From Lysobacteraceae bacterium (lineage in GTDB: Bacteria > Pseudomonadota > Gammaproteobacteria > Xanthomonadales > Xanthomonadaceae), in NCBI GenBank assembly GCA_003505795.1, contig DNXT01000072.1:1-12423 (forward strand): a stretch of DNA of 12,423 nucleotides. Direction: 5' to 3'. The notes under the pieces were generated by a model that was given only the letters and a program-made list of their open reading frames with translations, ran no database searches and was not told the origin of the DNA. A program made the translations under genes and the position numbers. Shown in pieces: positions 1-7,056 of this stretch. Each line of letters starts with the position of its first letter. Position 1 is the stretch's first letter.

Positions 1-600
1 GGCCACCCGCCGGGCCAGGTAGCGATGCCCGCGCAGCGGCCGCGACAGCGGTCGCCACGCCTCGTCCGCTTCCGCCGCCATCGCGTCCAGCTCGCCGCGC
101 ACGTCTGCGCGGATGCAATCGACGTGGATGTGCAGCTGTTCCTGCGAGCGCCCGTGCGGCGAGTTCAGCGCGAGGCTGAGATACCGCCGCGGCACCTGGC
201 GGCCGAGCGCCTGCTCTACGAACGAGCGCGCCTGCCATGCCGCGGCGAAGTAATTGGGCGAACCCGGCTGCAGCAGCTGCGGGTCCTCGATGCCGGTGAC
301 CCGGTCGATCGGCAGCAGCAGGTACTGGAAATCGCCGTGCGCGTCCTTCAGCACCGCCGAGCGCCGCTGCGGCTGCGGCCAGACCGCGACGCAGTCCAGC
401 GCGCGTGGCCTGTCGGCGGCCAGGCAATGCGCGTTGACGATACGCCACAGCGCGCCGGGATCGGCCGCATGGCGGATGCGCGGCGTGCCCGCGCAGGCGC
501 CGAGCAACAGCAGGACCAGCAGGACCAGCAGGACCAGCAGCGGCAACAGCGTACTTCTGGACTTCAACGACGACTCCGGGGTTCTCATCGGCGGCATCAT
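1..600 (-). CDS. cdh: CDP-diacylglycerol pyrophosphatase, 5' part (runs off left edge)
   Basis: Two hundred codons read on the minus strand from ATG at 600; the C-terminus lies beyond base 1. Cdh hydrolyses CDP-diacylglycerol to CMP and phosphatidate in phospholipid turnover at the inner membrane. The segment FQYLLLPIDRVTGIEDP (91-107), the following PGSPNYFAAAWQAR (112-125) and the HIT-like block NSPHGRSQEQLHIHVDCIR (146-164, HIH at 157-159) match the Cdh family closely. Residues 21-33 are a run of Leu/Val followed by LGAC, a good lipobox with Cys36. This suggests a lipoprotein, whereas E. coli Cdh has an N-terminal membrane anchor. The hydrophobic run is encoded partly by a 3x9-bp tandem repeat. 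Met1, Met2 and Met5 are all possible starts and none has a clear Shine-Dalgarno. Family assignment is confident; start and lipidation are inferred. Confidence 0.88.
   Translation of the reverse strand, partial: MMPPMRTPESSLKSRSTLLPLLVLLVLLVLLLLGACAGTPRIRHAADPGALWRIVNAHCLAADRPRALDCVAVWPQPQRRSAVLKDAHGDFQYLLLPIDRVTGIEDPQLLQPGSPNYFAAAWQARSFVEQALGRQVPRRYLSLALNSPHGRSQEQLHIHVDCIRADVRGELDAMAAEADEAWRPLSRPLRGHRYLARRVA
514..540. repeat. 3 x 9-bp perfect tandem repeat inside cdh signal peptide
   Basis: The unit GACCAGCAG occurs three times head to tail at 514-522, 523-531 and 532-540. Read on the cdh strand it encodes Leu-Leu-Val repeated (residues 21-29), the core of the signal peptide's hydrophobic region. 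Nine bases keep frame, so gain or loss of units would change only the length of the hydrophobic core. Confidence 0.85.
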
Positions 601-723
601 GATAGTCGGCGCGGTACCACCGCCGCATGTCGGCGCATGGCTTTGTGCACATCCCCGCGCGCGCGTACGCCACTAGCATCGGTCCGCTGGCTTCCGCGCT
701 CCGCTCCCCGAGGTTTACCTTCC

Positions 724-2211
724 ATGAATTTCCCGTTGTGCCGTGCCGCGCTCTGCGGCGCCCTGCTGCTCTGCGCGTCCGCCGCGTTCGCCGCCGACAA
801 GCCCGCCGCCGAGGAAAAACCCGCCGCGGCCGCCCCCGCACCATTGCCGGCCGACGCCTCGGTGCGGCAATCGACCCGCATCGACGGCCGCTCGATCGGC
901 TATACCGCCACCGTCGGCACGCTGCCGGTGCGCGATGCGCAGGGCAAGACCACCGGCGAGGTGGTGTTCACCGCCTACACCGTCGAGGGCAAGGACCGAC
1001 CGGTCACGTTTGCGCTCAACGGCGGTCCCGGCGCGGCATCGGTATACCTCAACCTCGGCGCGATCGGCCCCAAGGTGGTGAGCTTCGGCGGCGAGGGCGA
1101 CAGCGCGTCGGCACCGGCCACGCTGCGCGACAACCCGGGCAGCTGGCTGGACTTCACCGACCTGGTGTTCATCGACCCGGTCGGCACCGGCTTCAGCCGC
1201 GCGCTGGTCGGCGAGGACGAGGCCAAGAAGCAGTTCTACAACCCCAAGGCCGACGTCGAGTACCTGTCGCGCGCGATCTACGACTGGCTGCTGAAGAACC
1301 GCCGCCTGCAGGCGCGCAAGTACCTGGTCGGCGAGAGCTACGGCGGCTTCCGCGGCCCGCGCATCACCCATTACCTGCAGACCCGGCTGGGCGTGGCGAT
1401 GAACGGCGTGGTGCTGGTGTCCCCGTACCTGAATCCCACCCTGGACGACAACGGCGACGTCTCGCCGCTGGCATGGATGCTCACGCTGCCGACGATCGCC
1501 GCCGCGCACCTGGAACGCCAGGGCCAGCTGACCGATGCCAACATGCGCGAGGTGATCGAGTACACCCGCGGCGACTACGCCACCGCGCTGATGAAGGGCC
1601 GCTCGGACCCACCGGCGACCGAGGCGATGATCCAGCGGGTCACGCGCATGACCGGGCTCGATCCGGTCTACGTCCGCCGCGCCGGCGGCCGCCTGGAAAC
1701 CCAGGCCTACCTGCGTGAGGTGTTCCGCGACAAGGGCACCCTCGGCAGCCGCTACGACGCCAACGTCACCGCCTTCGATCCGTTCCCCAACGACCCGGAG
1801 CAGCGTGCCAACGACCCGCTGCTGGACAGCATCATTGCCCCGACCACCACCGCGATGGTCGATTTCGTCACCCGCGTGGTCGGCTGGAAGGTCGATGCGC
1901 GCTACCAGGCCCTGAACTACGACGTGAATCGGCTGTGGGACTGGGACGACGAGCTGCGCAAGGGCGCGGTCACCCAGCTGCGCCAGGCGGTGGCGATCGA
2001 TCCGCGGCTGCGCGTGCTGATCGCGCACGGCTGGAACGACCTGTCGTGCCCGTTCATGGGCTCGGTGCTGACCGTCGACCAGATGCCGGCGATGGGCAGC
2101 GATCCGCTGCGGGTGCAGGTGCGCGAGTACCCCGGCGGGCACATGTTCTACAGCCGCCCCGACAGCCAGGCCGCGTTCCGGCATGACGTGCGGGCGATGT
2201 ATCAGCCGTAA
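724..2211 (+). CDS. secreted S10 family serine carboxypeptidase-like peptidase
   Basis: 495 residues. The start at 724 is chosen because it opens a typical Sec signal peptide (hydrophobic residues 8-22, cleavage after AFA, 21-23) and has GAGG about 10 nt upstream. The open frame extends much further upstream but lies antisense to cdh. After a Pro/Ala/Glu-rich linker (24-45) comes an alpha/beta-hydrolase of the serine carboxypeptidase family: oxyanion-hole NGGPG at 99-103, nucleophile Ser205 in GESYGG (203-208), probable catalytic Asp439 in HGWND (435-439) and His473 in GGHMF (471-475). The family removes C-terminal amino acids, usually at acidic pH, and here should act in the periplasm or outside the cell. 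Substrate is unknown. It is transcribed alone, divergent from cdh and convergent with pit. Confidence 0.9.
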   Translation: MNFPLCRAALCGALLLCASAAFAADKPAAEEKPAAAAPAPLPADASVRQSTRIDGRSIGYTATVGTLPVRDAQGKTTGEVVFTAYTVEGKDRPVTFALNGGPGAASVYLNLGAIGPKVVSFGGEGDSASAPATLRDNPGSWLDFTDLVFIDPVGTGFSRALVGEDEAKKQFYNPKADVEYLSRAIYDWLLKNRRLQARKYLVGESYGGFRGPRITHYLQTRLGVAMNGVVLVSPYLNPTLDDNGDVSPLAWMLTLPTIAAAHLERQGQLTDANMREVIEYTRGDYATALMKGRSDPPATEAMIQRVTRMTGLDPVYVRRAGGRLETQAYLREVFRDKGTLGSRYDANVTAFDPFPNDPEQRANDPLLDSIIAPTTTAMVDFVTRVVGWKVDARYQALNYDVNRLWDWDDELRKGAVTQLRQAVAIDPRLRVLIAHGWNDLSCPFMGSVLTVDQMPAMGSDPLRVQVREYPGGHMFYSRPDSQAAFRHDVRAMYQP

Positions 2212-2235
2212 GTCGCAGGCACGCCCGCCGCAGCT

Positions 2236-2279
2236 GTGGGAGGGGCTTCGGCCCCAATGGCTGAGGAAGCCCCTCCCAC
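2236..2279. repeat. REP-like palindrome / possible bidirectional terminator
   Basis: Perfect 13-bp inverted repeat GTGGGAGGGGCTT (2236-2248) and AAGCCCCTCCCAC (2267-2279) around an 18-nt loop. An alternative nested hairpin, GGGGC-TTCG-GCCCC (2242-2255), has a UUCG tetraloop on the plus strand. It sits in the 75-bp gap between the convergent peptidase and pit genes. The GTGGGAG-GGCTTCGGCC style resembles the dispersed extragenic palindromes of xanthomonads and pseudomonads. No U-run follows the stem, so a classical intrinsic terminator is less likely than a REP unit. Confidence 0.75.
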
Positions 2280-2286
2280 GCCGGGA

Positions 2287-3408
2287 TCAGGCCCAGCCGG
2301 CCATCTCGAACAGCCGCAGGATCAGGTAGGCGACGCCGCCGGCGGCCGGAATCGTCAGGATCCAGGCCCAGACGATGCGCTCGATGACGCCGATGCGCAG
2401 CGAACGCGGATTCTTGGCGAAGCCCACGCCCATGATCGCGGTCGAGATGCTGTGGGTCGTGGAGACCGGCATGCCGAAATGCGCGGCGAGCGTCAGGATC
2501 GTGGCCGAACTGGTCTCCGCCGCGAAACCGTGGATCGGATGCAGCTTCACCATCTTGTGGCCGAGGGTCTTGATGATCTTCCAGCCGCCGGACGCCGTAC
2601 CGGCCGCCATCACGAAGGCGCAGGTCAGCACGATCCACATCGGGATCGCATTGCCGCCGGACGAGGCCGGATGCAGGAACGACAACCACGACGGCAGGTC
2701 GTCCAGCGCGCCGACCGACTGCGCACCGAGCAGCGTCATCGCGATGATGCCCATGGTCTTCTGCGCGTCGTTGTGGCCGTGGGCGTAGCCCATGTACGCG
2801 GCCGAGGCGATCTGCGCCTTGCCGAAGAACGCGTTGACCCAGCGCGGCCGCGCCAGCCGCCCGATCGGGCCGCCCAGCTTGGCCATGCCGGCGATGATCG
2901 CCCACAGCAGCAGCATCACGATCACGCCGAGGATGAAGCCGGCGATCGGCGAGGTGATCATCGGCACGAACACCTTCCACAGCAGGCCCTTGTTCTTGGC
3001 CCAGTCGCCGACGCTCTGCGACCAGATCAGCGCGTCCCAGTTGTTGTGCGCGGCGGCCAGGCCGGCGCCGCACAGGCCGCCGATCAGCGCATGCGAGGAC
3101 GAGGACGGCAGCCCCTTCCACCAGGTGATCAGGTTCCAGATGATTCCGCCGAGCAGCGCGCACAGGATCACCTGCGGCGTCACCTCGACCACGTCGGTGT
3201 TGAGCAGGCCCGAGGCGATGGTCAGCGCCACCGCGGTGCCGGTGAGCGCGCCGATCAGGTTCATGCCCGCGGCCAGCATCACCGCCCAGCCGGGGGACAG
3301 CACCTTGGTCGCCACCACCGTGGCGATGGAGTTGGCGGTGTCGTGGAAGCCGTTGATGAACTCGAACACGAGCGCGGCCAGGATCACCACGAGGACCAGG
3401 GTCAGCAT
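2287..3408 (-). CDS. pit: PiT-family inorganic phosphate transporter
   Basis: 373 residues, an integral inner-membrane permease of the PiT family (PF01384), which takes up phosphate (often as metal-phosphate) by cation symport with low affinity. The two family signatures are present: FHDTANSIAT at 21-30 in the N-terminal half and GHNDAQKTMG at 211-220 in the second half. The matching serine-rich loops are PSSSSHAL (101-108) and PVSTTHSI (314-321). About ten hydrophobic segments alternate with short loops, and the length suits the shorter bacterial Pit proteins. It lies 118 bp downstream of the DUF47 gene on the same strand, the usual partner arrangement, so co-transcription is expected. No strong Shine-Dalgarno precedes the ATG at 3408. 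The gene symbol is generic for the family. Confidence 0.95.
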   Translation of the reverse strand: MLTLVLVVILAALVFEFINGFHDTANSIATVVATKVLSPGWAVMLAAGMNLIGALTGTAVALTIASGLLNTDVVEVTPQVILCALLGGIIWNLITWWKGLPSSSSHALIGGLCGAGLAAAHNNWDALIWSQSVGDWAKNKGLLWKVFVPMITSPIAGFILGVIVMLLLWAIIAGMAKLGGPIGRLARPRWVNAFFGKAQIASAAYMGYAHGHNDAQKTMGIIAMTLLGAQSVGALDDLPSWLSFLHPASSGGNAIPMWIVLTCAFVMAAGTASGGWKIIKTLGHKMVKLHPIHGFAAETSSATILTLAAHFGMPVSTTHSISTAIMGVGFAKNPRSLRIGVIERIVWAWILTIPAAGGVAYLILRLFEMAGWA

Positions 3409-3526
3409 CGCGACGGCCCCATCGAGTCAAGGGGACGGGGGGCGCGCAAGCACGGCTTTCCGGCACCGGCGCAGCCGATGCCCCCGTTTCCGCGGCCGGA
3501 AAGGCCAAAGGCCGGCGTCATGGCCA

Positions 3527-4153
3527 TCAGCTGTTCTTGAGCACGATCTGGTACACCACCACGCCGGCCTCGCGGCAGCGGTCGATGGCCTTCTCGAGGA
3601 TTTCGAAGAACTCCTTGAGCAGGAACATCTGCAGGTTGTCCAGGCGGCCGGAGTAGATGTCGCGGTACAGCTCCAGCATCAGCCGGTCCGCCTCGTTCTC
3701 CAGCATCCGCAGCTTGTCGTTGAGCGCGGTCATCTTGTCGATGTTCATGTGCGGCAGCTCGCGCACCATCTCCACCACCACCGCCGCCGCCTGCTCCAGC
3801 ATCGCCGCGCGCGGGGCGAAGTCGATGTTCTCCAGGTGCTGGGTCGCCAGCGAGTAGCGGTCGGCGAACTTCTCGACCTGCTTGGGAATCTTGTACAGCG
3901 CCGAACCCAGCGCCTCGATGTCCTCGCGCTCGATCGGGGTCATGAAGCTGTCGACCAGGGCCTGGCCGATCTTGTCCGAGGCCGCGCGCTCGCGCAGGCG
4001 GGCCAGCTTGAACGCATCGAGCGCGGGCTGCCGGTCGGACTCGCGCATCATCGCGTGCAAGGCCTTGGTGCTGTCATAGGCGGCTTCGGCCGCCTCGTCC
4101 AGCAGCGCATAGAACTGCTTGCCGGAACCGAAGATGGTCTGCAACGAGAACAT
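3527..4153 (-). CDS. DUF47 family PhoU-like protein, partner of Pit
   Basis: 208 residues from ATG at 4153 (MFSLQTIFGSG). A second ATG in frame at 4165 would add four residues. I prefer 4153 from the family's usual N-terminus and an AGGA 11 nt upstream. The product is an all-helical, PhoU-related DUF47 (TIGR00153-like) protein. Acidic helix motifs are visible, such as MTPIEREDIEAL (71-82), LENEADRL (151-158) and LLKEFFEILEKAIDRCREAG (178-197). DUF47 proteins are encoded next to pit genes in many bacteria and are thought to modulate phosphate uptake; the mechanism is not settled. It is the first gene of the probable DUF47-pit operon. A Pho-box-like repeat lies about 50 nt upstream, and a 6-bp hairpin (GCCGTC/GACGGC, 4169-4188) sits just before the ribosome-binding region. 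Confidence 0.9.
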   Translation of the reverse strand: MFSLQTIFGSGKQFYALLDEAAEAAYDSTKALHAMMRESDRQPALDAFKLARLRERAASDKIGQALVDSFMTPIEREDIEALGSALYKIPKQVEKFADRYSLATQHLENIDFAPRAAMLEQAAAVVVEMVRELPHMNIDKMTALNDKLRMLENEADRLMLELYRDIYSGRLDNLQMFLLKEFFEILEKAIDRCREAGVVVYQIVLKNS

Positions 4154-4198
4154 GGAAAAGGACATCCTGCCGTCTCGGGAGGGACGGCGCCGGGCCGA

Positions 4199-4219
4199 AT
4201 TATGACGGTTTGATGACCC
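4199..4219 (-). promoter_or_regulatory. candidate Pho box with overlapping -10-like hexamer
   Basis: On the minus strand 4219-4202 reads GGGTCATCAAACCGTCAT. This gives two exact GTCAT cores 11 bp apart (4217-4213 and 4206-4202), separated by an A-rich spacer in otherwise GC-rich DNA. The PhoB consensus is two 7-bp CTGTCAT repeats spaced by 4 A/T bases, so the period and core fit while the first two bases of each half do not. A CATAAT hexamer (4204-4199) that could be a -10 box overlaps the second half-site. Placed upstream of DUF47-pit, it suggests phosphate-dependent control. Confidence 0.45.
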
Positions 4220-4296
4220 ATCTGGGTATCCGGGGGGCGGGCCGGCGCCGTCTTCACGGGGGAAACGCGCCGGCGCAGCGAAGCTGGCCGGGATTT

Positions 4297-4305
4297 TGCT
4301 ACCAT
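4297..4305 (+). promoter_or_regulatory. candidate extended -10 promoter for the CNNM-like gene
   Basis: TGCTACCAT (4297-4305) matches the extended -10 form TGn-TAnnnT. It lies 130 bp before the GTG start at 4435, between the divergent DUF47 and CNNM-like genes. No recognisable -35 hexamer is present at 16-18 bp spacing. This is a motif match only. Confidence 0.35.
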
Positions 4306-4434
4306 GCACCCGCGCGCCCCCGGGGCGCGCTTCTATGGACGACGACCCTATATCCCCGCCCCGCCGCCCCGCCTCCGCGCGTGCCGGCCTCCGCAGCACC
4401 ACGCCCTCCCCTTCACCGACCGGGGAAGACGCCC

Positions 4435-5748
4435 GTGCTTGAACTCGTCATCGTAATCGCCCTGATCCTGCTCAACGGCTTCTTCGCCATGTCGGAGATG
4501 TCGCTGATGACCTCGCGCAAGAGCCGCCTGAAGCAGATGGCGGCCTCCAGCAAGCGCGCCGCCAAGGCGCTGGCGCTGGCCGAGAGCCCGGAGAACTTCC
4601 TGTCCACGGTGCAGATCGGCATCACCGCGATCGGCATCCTGACCGGCGTGTTCGGCGGCGACGCCATCGGCGCGGCGATCGGCGCCTGGCTGGGCACCGC
4701 CCTGCCGGTGAGCGCCCCTTACGCGGACAACATCGGCAAGGTATTGGCGATCGTCCTGATCACCTTCCTGACGCTGATCTTCGGCGAGCTCGTTCCCAAG
4801 CGCCTGGCGCTGACCCGTTCGGAGACCATCGCCGGCTTCGTCGCGGTGCCGATGGGCTGGCTCGCCAGGGCCGCCGCGCCGTTCGTCTGGGTGCTGGCGC
4901 GCACCACCCGGCTGGTGCTGCGCCTGCTCGGCCTGGGCAAGGACGAATCGGCATCGGTCAGCGAAGAGGAGATCCGCATGCTGGTGGCCGAGAGCCACGA
5001 GGCCGGCGTGATCGACGCGCACGAGCGCGACATGATGAACCGCGTGATGCGCCTGGGCGACCGCACCGCCGACAGCCTGATGACCCCGCGCAACCGCATC
5101 GCCTGGCTGGACATCAACGCAACCCCGGAAAAGAACCTGGCGGTGATGCGCGAGCACGAGTTTTCCCGCTACCCGGTCTATCGCGACAGCGACCAGGACA
5201 TCGTCGGCGTGCTGGAGGTGAAGTCGCTGATCACCCACCTCGGCGGCGGCGCCACCGACCTGTTCCGCAACCTGCGCGACACCCTGTTCGTGTCCGAATC
5301 CACCCATGCGATGAAGCTGCTGGAGATCTTCCGCGAGGAACAGCAGTCGATGGCGCTGGTGGTGGACGAGTACGGCGAGATCCAGGGCCTGGTCACCATC
5401 AGCGACCTGATGGGCGCGGTGGTCGGCCGCCTGCAGGCGGTGGAGAACACCGACGAGGACGCGCTGGTGGTCACCCGCGAGGACGGCTCGCTGCTGATCG
5501 ACGGCTCGCTGCCGGTCGAGGAGCTGCGCGACGTGCTCGGCGGCGCCGAGCTCCCGGACGCGCAGGACGGCGACTACCACACCCTGGCCGGGATGTGCAT
5601 CCACTACTTCGGCCGCATCCCGCATGCCGGCGAGTACTTCGACTGGGCCGGCTGGCGCATCGAGATCGTCGACCTGGACGGCGCGCGCGTGGACAAGCTG
5701 CTGCTGCGCAGGCTCAACGAAGAGGAAGGCGATGACGTCGTCGGATGA
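4435..5748 (+). CDS. CNNM/CorC (HlyC) family membrane protein with CBS domains
   Basis: 437 residues from GTG at 4435, chosen because it opens the family's usual membrane segment LELVIVIALILLNGFFAMSE and has GGGGAAG six bases upstream. The ATG at 4210 in the same frame would add an implausible Pro-rich leader. Order: CNNM/DUF21 transmembrane domain (about 1-190) with the signature GELVPKRLAL (117-126); a CBS pair (about 215-340) with MTPRNRI at 216-222 and VVDEYGEIQGLVTISDL at 309-325; a C-terminal CorC/HlyC domain (about 345-430). Family members are linked to Mg2+/Co2+ efflux or tolerance. The name haemolysin is historical. The last 17 bp overlap the start of the ExoD-like gene, which indicates translational coupling. 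Exact ion and role are unproven. Confidence 0.92.
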   Translation: MLELVIVIALILLNGFFAMSEMSLMTSRKSRLKQMAASSKRAAKALALAESPENFLSTVQIGITAIGILTGVFGGDAIGAAIGAWLGTALPVSAPYADNIGKVLAIVLITFLTLIFGELVPKRLALTRSETIAGFVAVPMGWLARAAAPFVWVLARTTRLVLRLLGLGKDESASVSEEEIRMLVAESHEAGVIDAHERDMMNRVMRLGDRTADSLMTPRNRIAWLDINATPEKNLAVMREHEFSRYPVYRDSDQDIVGVLEVKSLITHLGGGATDLFRNLRDTLFVSESTHAMKLLEIFREEQQSMALVVDEYGEIQGLVTISDLMGAVVGRLQAVENTDEDALVVTREDGSLLIDGSLPVEELRDVLGGAELPDAQDGDYHTLAGMCIHYFGRIPHAGEYFDWAGWRIEIVDLDGARVDKLLLRRLNEEEGDDVVG

Positions 5749-6385
5749 CCGCTCCGGCGCGGACGGGCTGCATTGCCGGAACGAAGGCATCCGCACCCTG
5801 CTCGCGCACTTCACCGAGGGCGATCCGGAGCAGGTCCTGCGCATCCGCGACATCCTCGCCGAACTGCAGCAGGGCGGCTTCGGCGTGTTCCTGTTCGTGG
5901 CGGTCCTGCCGGCCTTCATCCCGATCCCCGGCGTCGGCGGCGCGGTCAGCGGGCCGCTGATGCTGCTGATCGGCGTGCAGATGATGATCGGCCTGCGCAA
6001 GCCGTGGCTGCCGCGCTTGATCGGCGACCGTGGCCCGCGCCGCAGCACCACGCGCAAGTTCGTCGGCAAGATCGCGCCGCTGCTGAACTGGCTGGACCGG
6101 CTGCTGAAACCACGCCTGGGACTGCTGCTGTCGCCATTGCCTGCACGCATGTTCACCGGCCTGCTGCTGGTGACGACCGGACTGCTGCTGTCGCTGCCGA
6201 TCCCGTTCACCAACTACCTGTTCGGCACGATCCTGCTGCTGTTCGCGCTGGCCCTGCTCGAGCGCGACGGCGCCCTGATGGCCGCCTGCTGGGTGATGGG
6301 CGCGGCCTGCGTCGGCGTGTTCGGCCTGGCCTCCGGCGAACTCGTCGAACTGCTGCGCGCGATGGGCGCCCGCCTGGGCCTCTGA
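5732..6385 (+). CDS. ExoD family membrane protein
   Basis: 217 residues. ATG at 5732 lies inside the end of the preceding gene with AGAGGAAGG just upstream. The ExoD family (PF06055) pattern is clear: PAFIPIPGVGGAVSGPLMLL (60-79), GVQMMIGLRKPWLP (81-94), LLNWLDRLLKPRLGLLL (117-133), LLLSLPIPFTNYLFG (151-165) and LLERDGAL (175-182). Three to four hydrophobic segments predict an inner-membrane protein. ExoD was described in Sinorhizobium meliloti, where mutants have altered exopolysaccharide production and alkali sensitivity; the biochemical activity is unknown. No exopolysaccharide genes are nearby. Its partner here is the CNNM/CBS protein, so a role in ion or envelope homeostasis is a reasonable inference, not shown. 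Confidence 0.9.
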   Translation: MTSSDDRSGADGLHCRNEGIRTLLAHFTEGDPEQVLRIRDILAELQQGGFGVFLFVAVLPAFIPIPGVGGAVSGPLMLLIGVQMMIGLRKPWLPRLIGDRGPRRSTTRKFVGKIAPLLNWLDRLLKPRLGLLLSPLPARMFTGLLLVTTGLLLSLPIPFTNYLFGTILLLFALALLERDGALMAACWVMGAACVGVFGLASGELVELLRAMGARLGL

Positions 6386-6450
6386 AGCCTGATCCGCGCC
6401 GGCACGATCGTTCCGCGGCCGGCTCCGCCAGCTGTCGCAGGCCCGCCTTG

Positions 6451-6472
6451 GCCGCGCGGACTTCAGCGCGGC
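6451..6472. terminator. GC-rich inverted repeat between convergent genes
   Basis: GCCGCGC (6451-6457) and GCGCGGC (6466-6472) form a perfect 7-bp stem with an 8-nt loop. The loop contains the stop codon of the stress-protein gene, and the exoD-like gene ends 65 bp to the left. There is no U-tract on either strand, so termination is only a possibility. Confidence 0.3.
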
Positions 6473-6984
6473 GGCGGCGCGCCGGTCTTCAGGTCCACCC
6501 GTCCGTTGTCCGACAGGCTGCCGGGTTCTTCGGTCACCGCGCTCATCACGAAGTACAGCGCCTTGCCGAGCAACCCGCTGGGACCGTCCCAGTACTCGGC
6601 CGACTCAGCGCTGACGTGGATCAGGCGCAGGTCGGGGTCGTCCTTGCCGCCGGGGAAGAACAGCTTCATCGCCGGCGACCAGAGTTCCTCGACCTTGGCG
6701 CGGTCGTCGACCACGCGCGCGCGGCCGGCGACAGACACGTAGGTGTTCTTCGACGCCGAGGCATAGGACACGTTGACCCGCGGGTTGGCGGCGATTTCCG
6801 CCAGTTTCGGGCTGTCGGCCGCGGTGACGAACCACAGGTCGCCGTCGAACTCGACCTGCTGGGTGCCGAGCGGCCGGCTGACCAGCCGGCCGTCGACGGC
6901 GACCGTGGTGAACATCGCCACGTCCACGCCGCGGATCAGCTCGGCCAGTTGCCGGATGTGCTGCTGACGGTCCTGCGCTTGCAT
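6463..6984 (-). CDS. pyridoxamine 5'-phosphate oxidase-like general stress protein
   Basis: 173 residues. The ATG at 6984 is chosen over one 33 bp upstream because CAGGAG lies eight bases before it. The sequence fits the split-barrel, flavin-binding PNPOx-like family annotated as general stress protein (PF16242-like): VAMFTTVAVDGRLVSRPL (22-39), DGDLWFVTAADSPKLAEI (47-64), NVSYASASKNTYVSVAGRA (71-89) and a C-terminal stretch ELWSPAMKLFFPGGKDDPDL (100-119) typical of this subgroup. These proteins bind FMN or FAD; Xanthomonas members have been described as general stress proteins, and vitamin B6 synthesis is not expected. It lies 72 bp downstream of the LLM oxidoreductase on the same strand, so a shared transcript is possible. 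Confidence 0.88.
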   Translation of the reverse strand: MQAQDRQQHIRQLAELIRGVDVAMFTTVAVDGRLVSRPLGTQQVEFDGDLWFVTAADSPKLAEIAANPRVNVSYASASKNTYVSVAGRARVVDDRAKVEELWSPAMKLFFPGGKDDPDLRLIHVSAESAEYWDGPSGLLGKALYFVMSAVTEEPGSLSDNGRVDLKTGAPPPR

Positions 6985-7056
6985 CGGGTGACTCCTGGGT
7001 TCCGTTGCAGCCATCACAGCCGATCGCCGCGCAAAGCGACGTGAATCACCTCGCGG

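Noticed and set aside
514..540. Possible CRISPR or origin iterons
   Set aside because: The three 9-bp units are contiguous without spacers and lie within coding sequence; they are a simple tandem repeat.
25..723. Long in-frame extension of the S10 peptidase upstream to position 25
   Set aside because: It is antisense to cdh, Arg/Gln-rich like other GC-driven shadow frames, and would bury the clear signal peptide that starts at 724.
2054..4213. Long open frames on both strands across pit and DUF47 (372-484 codons)
   Set aside because: The Arg/Pro/His-rich translations come from wrong frames of high-GC genes. The PiT and DUF47 frames carry all family motifs.
4348..6213. 621-codon minus-strand frame opposite the CNNM-like and ExoD genes
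   Set aside because: It is antisense to two genes with unmistakable domain motifs, and its composition is typical of a shadow frame.
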